NCBI RefSeq assembly: GCF_014650075.1
Contig: NZ_BMUG01000001.1
Location: 1,006,710-1,070,709 of the forward strand
DNA: 64,000 bases
Direction: 5' to 3'
DNA from: Streptomyces microflavus
GTDB lineage: Bacteria > Actinomycetota > Actinomycetes > Streptomycetales > Streptomycetaceae
In this document: one piece after another, positions 59,814-64,000 of the stretch
Numbering within the stretch: position 1 is the stretch's first letter
How the letters are laid out: each line of letters starts with the position of its first letter
Notes under the pieces: generated by a model
The model's database searches: none
What the model was told of the DNA's origin: nothing
What the model saw: the letters and a program-made list of their open reading frames with translations, nothing else
Translations under genes and position numbers: made by a program

Positions 59814-61700
59814 TCAGCTCAGCACCGGCAGCCCCGCCAGCAGCTCCGTCACGATCGCGGCCCCCCGCACGGTCAGCACCGACTCCGGGTGGAACTGCAC
59901 CGAGGCGAACCCGCTCCCGCGCAGCGCGTGCAGCTCCCCGCTCCCCTCGTCCCGGCTCACCTCGATGCCGTGCGCGGCCAGCTCCACGGCGGCCGGGGAG
60001 TCGCAGCGGGCGGTGAAGCTGTTGTAGAAGCCGACCGTCTCCGGCCGCCCGAACAGCTCGATCCTGGTCTGCGCCCCCTGGTACGGCACCGCCTTGCGCA
60101 CGATCTCCATGCCCAGCTCCGCCGCGATCAGCTCATGCCCGAGGCAGACCCCCAGCAGCCCGTACCGGTGCTCCCGCACCAGCTCCGCCGTCAGCTCCCG
60201 CAGCAGCCGCATCTTCGGGTCACCGAGATCGCCCGGATTCCCCGGCCCGGGGCCCAGCACGACCGGTCCCTGATGCGCCCGCACCACCTCACGCAGCCCA
60301 GGCTCGTCGTACCGGCGCACCGACACATCGAGCCCCGAGGAGCGCAGCAGGTGGGCCAGCATCGCGGTGAACGTGTCCTCACCGTCCACCACCAGCGCAT
60401 GCCCGGCCAGCTCCTCGGTGCGCTCCTGCATCCGCAGCCAGAACGGGGCGAGGGAGCCGCGCCGGTCGTCCAGCGCCGCCTGCACCCGGGGGTCGGCGGC
60501 CAGCTGCGGACGTCCCGCCTCCGCCTCCGGCCGCCCCGGCCGCACCCCGAGCGCGGCCAGCACCCCGGCGGCCTTGGCATGGGTCTCGGCGACCTCGCTC
60601 TCCGGGTCCGAGTGACGTACGAGGGTGGCGCCGACCGGCACCTTCAGCGAGCCGTCCGGAGCGATGTCGGCCGTCCGGATCAGGATCGGCGAGTCCAGCG
60701 TCTGCGCCCCGTTCGCGTCCCGGCCCAGCAGGGCCAGCGCCCCCGCGTAGTAGCCGCGCCCGCCCTGCTCGTACCGCTCGATGACCCGGCAGGCGTTCTG
60801 CACCGGGGAGCCGGTGACGGTCGCCGCGAACATGGTCTCGCGCAGCACGTCCCGCACATCCAGCGAGGACCGGCCGCGCAGCTCGTACTCCGTATGGGCG
60901 AGGTGGGCCATCTCCTTGAGCCGCGGTCCGACCACCACGCCTCCCATGTCGCCGACCGTGCACATCATCTTCAGCTCCTCGTCGACCACCATGGACAGCT
61001 CCTCGCTCTCCTTGCGGTCCCCGAGGAACGCCAGCAGGCTCTCGGCGGTCGGTCCTTCGGCCGGGTAGCGGTAGGTCCCGCTGATCGGGTTCATCACGAC
61101 CGTCCCGCCGGACATCCGCACATGCACCTCCGGGCTCGCCCCGACCAGCGTCCTGTCCCCGGTGTGCACCACGAACGTCCAGTACGCGCCCCGCTCGCCC
61201 GCCAGCAGCCGCCGGAACAGCGCCAGCGCGTCCGCCCGCCCGAACCCCGGGATCTCACCCCGGAACGTCCGCCGGATCACGAAGTTCGCGCCCTCGCCCT
61301 GCCCGATCTCGTCCCGGATCACCCGCCGGACGATCTCCGCGTACTCCCCGTCCGGCACATCGAAGCCCCGGTCCTCCACCCGCACGTCGTGCGCGGGCAG
61401 CGCGGCCAGCACCTCCGCCAGCTCCAGCTCGTGCGTCTCGTCGGCGACCAGCACGCTCAGCGGCGTCCCGTCGTCCCGCACGTCGAAGCCGCGCTCGGCG
61501 ATCTGCCGGAACGGCACCAGGGCCAGCGCGGGCGACGCGCCCACCGGCAGATCGGCCAGCCGCTCCGCCTCCCGCACCCCGCCGATCAGCACTTCCACGT
61601 GATCGTGGTCACGGCCGGGCGTACGCCGGCGCAGCAGGGCGAACGGCGGGGCGTCGTCGGCCAGCAGCCGGCGGACGAGGTCAAAGGCGGTACGGGACAT
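59814..61700 (-). CDS. trpEG: Fused anthranilate synthase (TrpE-TrpG, PhzE-like)
   Basis: A 628-residue fusion: chorismate-binding domain (about 90-400; NPISGTYRYPAEGPT, DEELKMM, ATVTGSPVQNACRVI) and a class I glutamine amidotransferase (about 435-625; GVCLGHELI with the Cys nucleophile, FHPES with the His). It makes anthranilate from chorismate and glutamine, or aminodeoxyisochorismate if truly PhzE-type. The TrpE feedback motif LLES near the N-terminus is not seen. ATG 61698-61700 has AAGGAA upstream. The leader carries a Trp-rich peptide and attenuator, so it serves tryptophan supply. Confidence 0.93.
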   Translation of the reverse strand: MSRTAFDLVRRLLADDAPPFALLRRRTPGRDHDHVEVLIGGVREAERLADLPVGASPALALVPFRQIAERGFDVRDDGTPLSVLVADETHELELAEVLAALPAHDVRVEDRGFDVPDGEYAEIVRRVIRDEIGQGEGANFVIRRTFRGEIPGFGRADALALFRRLLAGERGAYWTFVVHTGDRTLVGASPEVHVRMSGGTVVMNPISGTYRYPAEGPTAESLLAFLGDRKESEELSMVVDEELKMMCTVGDMGGVVVGPRLKEMAHLAHTEYELRGRSSLDVRDVLRETMFAATVTGSPVQNACRVIERYEQGGRGYYAGALALLGRDANGAQTLDSPILIRTADIAPDGSLKVPVGATLVRHSDPESEVAETHAKAAGVLAALGVRPGRPEAEAGRPQLAADPRVQAALDDRRGSLAPFWLRMQERTEELAGHALVVDGEDTFTAMLAHLLRSSGLDVSVRRYDEPGLREVVRAHQGPVVLGPGPGNPGDLGDPKMRLLRELTAELVREHRYGLLGVCLGHELIAAELGMEIVRKAVPYQGAQTRIELFGRPETVGFYNSFTARCDSPAAVELAAHGIEVSRDEGSGELHALRGSGFASVQFHPESVLTVRGAAIVTELLAGLPVLS

Positions 61701-61724
61701 GGGAGCGGGTTCCTTCCGGACGGT

Positions 61725-61745
61725 CCGTACGAGGGCCTCGTACGG
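61725..61745. other. Perfect palindrome between attenuator and trpEG
   Basis: 10-bp arms CCGTACGAGG / CCTCGTACGG around one G. As RNA it could form a tight hairpin about 25 nt before the trpEG start; as DNA it looks like an operator. Confidence 0.5.
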
Positions 61746-61782
61746 GATTCACGGTGGAGAGGAACGGCTCCGCAACGCAGAA

Positions 61783-61805
61783 AAGGCCGCCCCTCGGGCG
61801 GCCTT
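61783..61805 (-). terminator. trp attenuator terminator
   Basis: On the minus strand AAGGCCGCCC-gag-GGGCGGCCTT then TTCTGC: a 10-bp stem, triloop and U run, 25 nt after the leader-peptide stop. Its 5' arm can instead pair with GGCGGCC at 61836-61842. Confidence 0.85.
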
Positions 61806-61829
61806 CGCGAAGTGTGTCAGCGCGATGAT

Positions 61830-61898
61830 TCAGCGGGCCGCCGGATGAGCGGTCCACCACCAGTTCTGGATCGAGATCTGGATCTGTTGCGTCGACAT
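61830..61898 (-). CDS. trpL: trp leader peptide with three tandem Trp codons
   Basis: A 22-residue peptide reading MSTQQIQISIQNWWWT then AHPAAR. Three TGG codons at 61854-61862 are the sensor. If ribosomes stall there for lack of Trp-tRNA, GGCGGCC (61836-61842) stays free to pair with the terminator 5' arm (61797-61803) and transcription continues into trpEG; otherwise the terminator forms. The ATG is 6 nt after TAGGGT (61905-61910), so the message is probably leaderless. Confidence 0.9.
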   Translation of the reverse strand: MSTQQIQISIQNWWWTAHPAAR

Positions 61899-61904
61899 GC
61901 TGCG

Positions 61905-61910
61905 ACCCTA
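61905..61910 (-). promoter_or_regulatory. Candidate -10 box of trpL-trpEG
   Basis: TAGGGT on the minus strand, 6 nt before the trpL ATG. Confidence 0.5.
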
Positions 61911-61981
61911 GCGGACGTTCCGGGCATCGGAGCAGGTGTCTCAACTATTGAGCGCTCGAATGGACGCCCCCCGCGACCCCG

Positions 61982-61987
61982 TAATGT
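61982..61987 (+). promoter_or_regulatory. Candidate -10 box, DAHP synthase
   Basis: TAATGT 7 nt before GTG 61995; leaderless arrangement divergent from trpL. Confidence 0.5.
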
Positions 61988-61994
61988 TGTCCAC

Positions 61995-63347
61995 GTGACC
62001 GTGAACGCCAATACCTCCGTCGCCGGTGGCAACACCTGGCGAGACCTTCCCGCGGCGCAGCAGCCCGAGTACCCCGACTCCGAGGCCCTGCGCGATGTAC
62101 TCGCGGACCTCGCGTCGTATCCGCCGCTCGTCTTCGCGGGCGAGTGCGACCAGCTGCGCGCCCGCCTGGGAGCCGTCGCCAAGGGCGAGGCGTTCCTGCT
62201 GCAGGGCGGCGACTGCGCCGAGGCCTTCGACGCCGTGTCCGCCGAGCACATCCGGGCCAAGCTGAAGACGCTGCTCCAGATGAGCGCCGTCCTGACCTAC
62301 GCGGCCTCCGTGCCCGTCGTGAAGGTCGGCCGGATCGCGGGCCAGTACTCCAAGCCGCGCTCCAAGTCGACCGAGACCCGCGACGGCATCACCCTGCCGA
62401 CGTACCGCGGCGACTCGGTGAACGGCTTCGCCTTCACCGAGAAGGCCCGGATCCCGGACCCCGAGCGGCTGAAGCAGATGTACCACGCATCCGCCTCCAC
62501 GCTGAACCTGGTCCGCGCCTTCACCACCGGCGGTTACGCCGACCTGCGCCAGGTGCACGCCTGGAACCAGGACTTCGTGAAGTCGTCCCCCTCCGGCCAG
62601 CGCTACGAGGCCCTGGCCCGTGAGATCGACAACGCCCTGAACTTCATGAAGGCGTGCGGCACCGACCCGGCCGAGTTCAAGGCGGTCGAGTTCTACGCCT
62701 CGCACGAGGCCCTGCTGCTGGACTACGAGACGGCGCTGACCCGCACCGACTCGCGCACCGGCGAGCTGTACGACACCTCCGGCCACATGGTCTGGATCGG
62801 TGAGCGCACCCGCCAGATGGACGGCGCGCACATCGAGTTCGCCTCGAAGGTCCGCAACCCGATCGGCATCAAGCTCGGCCCGACGACCACCGTCGACGAG
62901 GCCCTCGGCTACGTCGACCGTCTGGACCCCGAGCGCGAGCCCGGCCGGCTGACCTTCATCGTCCGCATGGGCGCCGACAAGGTCCGCGACAAGCTCCCCG
63001 AGCTGGTCGAGAAGGTCACCGCCTCCGGCGCCACCGTGGCCTGGGTGACGGACCCGATGCACGGCAACACCTTCGAGGCCGCCTCCGGCCACAAGACGCG
63101 CCGCTTCGACGACGTCCTGGACGAGGTCAAGGGCTTCTTCGAGGTCCACAAGGGCCTCGGCACCCACCCGGGCGGCATCCACGTCGAGCTGACCGGCGAC
63201 GATGTCACCGAGTGCGTGGGCGGCGGCCACGAGATCTTCGTGGATGACCTGCACCAGCGCTACGAGACGGCCTGCGACCCGCGGCTCAACCGCAGCCAGT
63301 CGCTCGACCTGGCCTTCCTCGTCGCCGAGATGTACCGCGACCAGTAG
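61995..63347 (+). CDS. aroG: 3-deoxy-D-arabino-heptulosonate 7-phosphate synthase, class II
   Basis: The first step of the shikimate pathway, from phosphoenolpyruvate and erythrose 4-phosphate. The 450-residue class II enzyme shows GGDCAEAF, RIAGQYSKPRS, GDSVNGF, SHEALLLDYE, GIKLGPTT, WVTDPMHGNT and HPGGIHVE. GTG 61995 follows the TAATGT box; GTG 62001 is an alternative. Divergent from trpL-trpEG across 96 nt, so supply of chorismate and its draw-off to anthranilate share one control region. It ends at a 16-bp hairpin. Confidence 0.95.
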   Translation: MTVNANTSVAGGNTWRDLPAAQQPEYPDSEALRDVLADLASYPPLVFAGECDQLRARLGAVAKGEAFLLQGGDCAEAFDAVSAEHIRAKLKTLLQMSAVLTYAASVPVVKVGRIAGQYSKPRSKSTETRDGITLPTYRGDSVNGFAFTEKARIPDPERLKQMYHASASTLNLVRAFTTGGYADLRQVHAWNQDFVKSSPSGQRYEALAREIDNALNFMKACGTDPAEFKAVEFYASHEALLLDYETALTRTDSRTGELYDTSGHMVWIGERTRQMDGAHIEFASKVRNPIGIKLGPTTTVDEALGYVDRLDPEREPGRLTFIVRMGADKVRDKLPELVEKVTASGATVAWVTDPMHGNTFEAASGHKTRRFDDVLDEVKGFFEVHKGLGTHPGGIHVELTGDDVTECVGGGHEIFVDDLHQRYETACDPRLNRSQSLDLAFLVAEMYRDQ

Positions 63348-63379
63348 GCACCCCTGGCGGGTATTCCCGCCGGACGCAG

Positions 63380-63416
63380 CTGTGGGGCACGGATCCATGT
63401 GATCCGTGCCCCACAG
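63380..63416 (+). terminator. Terminator of DAHP synthase
   Basis: Perfect 16-bp stem CTGTGGGGCACGGATC with loop catgt, 33 nt after the stop codon. Confidence 0.85.
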
Positions 63417-63457
63417 TCCGTCTCCGGGCTTTTGCACGCCTCGCCAGGCGGGTAAGG

Positions 63458-63476
63458 TTAGGTTAGCCTCACCGAC
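63458..63476 (+). promoter_or_regulatory. DtxR/DmdR-type iron box
   Basis: TTAGGTTAGCCTCACCGAC matches 16 of 19 positions of the actinobacterial iron-box consensus TTAGGTTAGGCTCACCTAA. It sits 48 nt before the bfd start; iron-bound repressor would shut bfd off. Confidence 0.8.
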
Positions 63477-63523
63477 GAAGACGGGGACGGCACCAGCGAC
63501 CGGCCCGCAGGGAGGTGAACCGC

Positions 63524-63823
63524 ATGTACGTCTGCTCCTGCTTCGGCATCACCGAGGCGCAGGTCAAGAAGCATGCGGACGCCGGGGCATGCACGCCCCG
63601 CCAGATCGCCTCAGCCTGCAAGGCCGGCACGGACTGCGGCGGCTGTGTCCGCCGGATCCAGGCCCTGCTGGGGCGCGACTGCTCGCGCCACGACCTCGCG
63701 AACCGGCAGGCGGAGCCCGCGGCGGCGTCCGTCACCCACCCGGTCACCGCACCGGTGCCGACCCCGGTCGCAGCGGTCGCCCTGGCCACGCTCCGGGACG
63801 TCCGGCTCTCCGACGCGGCCTGA
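63524..63823 (+). CDS. bfd: Bacterioferritin-associated ferredoxin
   Basis: A 99-residue [2Fe-2S] protein that passes electrons to bacterioferritin to release stored iron. Cluster Cys4, Cys6 (VCSCFG), Cys38 and Cys41 (CGGC) match Bfd in the first 50 residues; the last 45 are an Ala/Pro/Val-rich extension. ATG 63524 has GGGAGGTGA upstream. An iron box precedes it and bfr lies convergent just downstream. Confidence 0.93.
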   Translation: MYVCSCFGITEAQVKKHADAGACTPRQIASACKAGTDCGGCVRRIQALLGRDCSRHDLANRQAEPAAASVTHPVTAPVPTPVAAVALATLRDVRLSDAA

Positions 63824-63885
63824 CCCAGCCTCGTGACGCAGCCTGACCCAGCCTCGTGACGCGCCCTGGCCCACCCTCGTAGCGC
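63818..63885. repeat. Three tandem 23-bp repeats between bfd and bfr
   Basis: GCCTGACCCAGCCTCGTGACGC plus A or G at 63818-63840 and 63841-63863, then a diverged copy at 63864-63885. The first copy contains the bfd stop codon. No terminator hairpin is obvious here. Confidence 0.75.
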
Positions 63886-63891
63886 GTCGGC

Positions 63892-64000
63892 TCAGCTCTC
63901 CGGCTGCTCGATGAGCTGCGCGATGTAGAGCGCCTCACCGAGCTTCTCCACCAGCTCCAGCTGGGTGTCGAGGTAGTCGATGTGGTGCTCCTCGTCCTCC
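63892..64000 (-). CDS. bfr: Bacterioferritin, C-terminal end only
   Basis: The last 35 codons of bacterioferritin, running off the window edge (5' part missing). The visible EDEEHHIDYLDTQLELVEKL supplies the ferroxidase Glu and His of helix D; the tail is YIAQLIEQPES. It stores iron in a 24-mer with heme. Convergent with bfd, its electron donor. Confidence 0.92.
   Translation of the reverse strand, partial: EDEEHHIDYLDTQLELVEKLGEALYIAQLIEQPES

Noticed and set aside
59889..61994. Long plus-strand frame running through trpEG into DAHP synthase
   Set aside because: The first 700 codons are Arg/His/Pro/Gln-rich shadow sequence; the real gene begins at GTG 61995 after a -10 box, and trpEG is clear on the other strand.
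1..64000. Mobile element, prophage, CRISPR or defence island
   Set aside because: No integrase, transposase, repeat-spacer array, restriction or toxin genes and no composition break; content is conserved housekeeping.

Overview
The window looks like a chromosomal core segment of a Streptomyces species. It is very GC-rich with GC-biased third codon positions, it uses many GTG and some TTG starts, and gene after gene matches proteins typical of Streptomyces: GlkA-type ROK glucokinase, the aa3/bc1 respiratory cluster, SAM-IV riboswitch, DUF5304, DUF3043, PspA/PspAA and MacRS-like two-component proteins. No tRNA, rRNA, CRISPR array, insertion sequence, phage gene or toxin/defence system was recognised. 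These assignments are from reading alone; no database search was run.

Layout. 1-6.4 kb: cobalamin assembly genes (cobS fragment, cobT, and cobU fused to a metallo-beta-lactamase-like domain) interleaved with membrane proteins, including a lysyl-phosphatidylglycerol synthase-like protein. 6.4-16.4 kb: envelope stress and transport (HtrA-like lipoprotein protease, methyltransferase, DUF3043, PspA/PspAA, a DesK/NarL-type two-component pair and an RND permease). 16.4-25 kb: TPR protein, nadA and an ErpA-like Fe-S carrier from a shared promoter region, adenosine kinase, and a cysteine desulfurase fused to a TusA domain. 25.3-34.6 kb: ctaC-ctaD-ctaF, an L,D-transpeptidase lipoprotein, a stand-alone receiver-like protein, then ctaE-qcrC-qcrA-qcrB, which together encode the bc1-aa3 supercomplex. 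34.7-40.5 kb: trpD, a SAM-IV riboswitch controlling a SufS-like enzyme, an AsnC-type ligand domain protein, a rhomboid protease and a NYN-domain protein. 40.5-52.3 kb: two NlpC/P60 hydrolases, a metalloprotease-like lipoprotein, two glycosyltransferases, a FadD15-like acyl-CoA ligase, and a metallophosphoesterase/SRPBCC/ArsA-like/DUF5304 run. 52.4-59.8 kb: glkA, an exonuclease-phosphatase family protein, an esterase, a PlsC acyltransferase, a second two-component pair and a 2-hydroxyacid dehydrogenase. 59.8-64 kb: a TrpE-TrpG fusion under a Trp-codon attenuator, divergent class II DAHP synthase, then bfd under a DtxR-type iron box and the end of bfr.

The gene set largely parallels the Mycobacterium tuberculosis Rv2178c-Rv2208 interval (aroG, acyltransferase, ArsA-like, SRPBCC, fadD15, pimB', NlpC/P60, trpD, ctaE-qcrCAB, ctaC, adoK, HesB-like, cobT, cobS). 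This is therefore an old conserved actinobacterial neighbourhood rather than an accessory island. The items most worth following are regulatory: a complete trp attenuator, a SAM-IV leader with a six-codon micro-ORF, a 10-1-10 palindrome on the ctaE start, a structured leader before an NlpC/P60 gene, and about fifteen genes whose start lies 5-8 nt after a TAnnnT -10 box. Also notable is an ArsA-like protein without its P-loop lysines. I did not find a clearly new multi-gene system.
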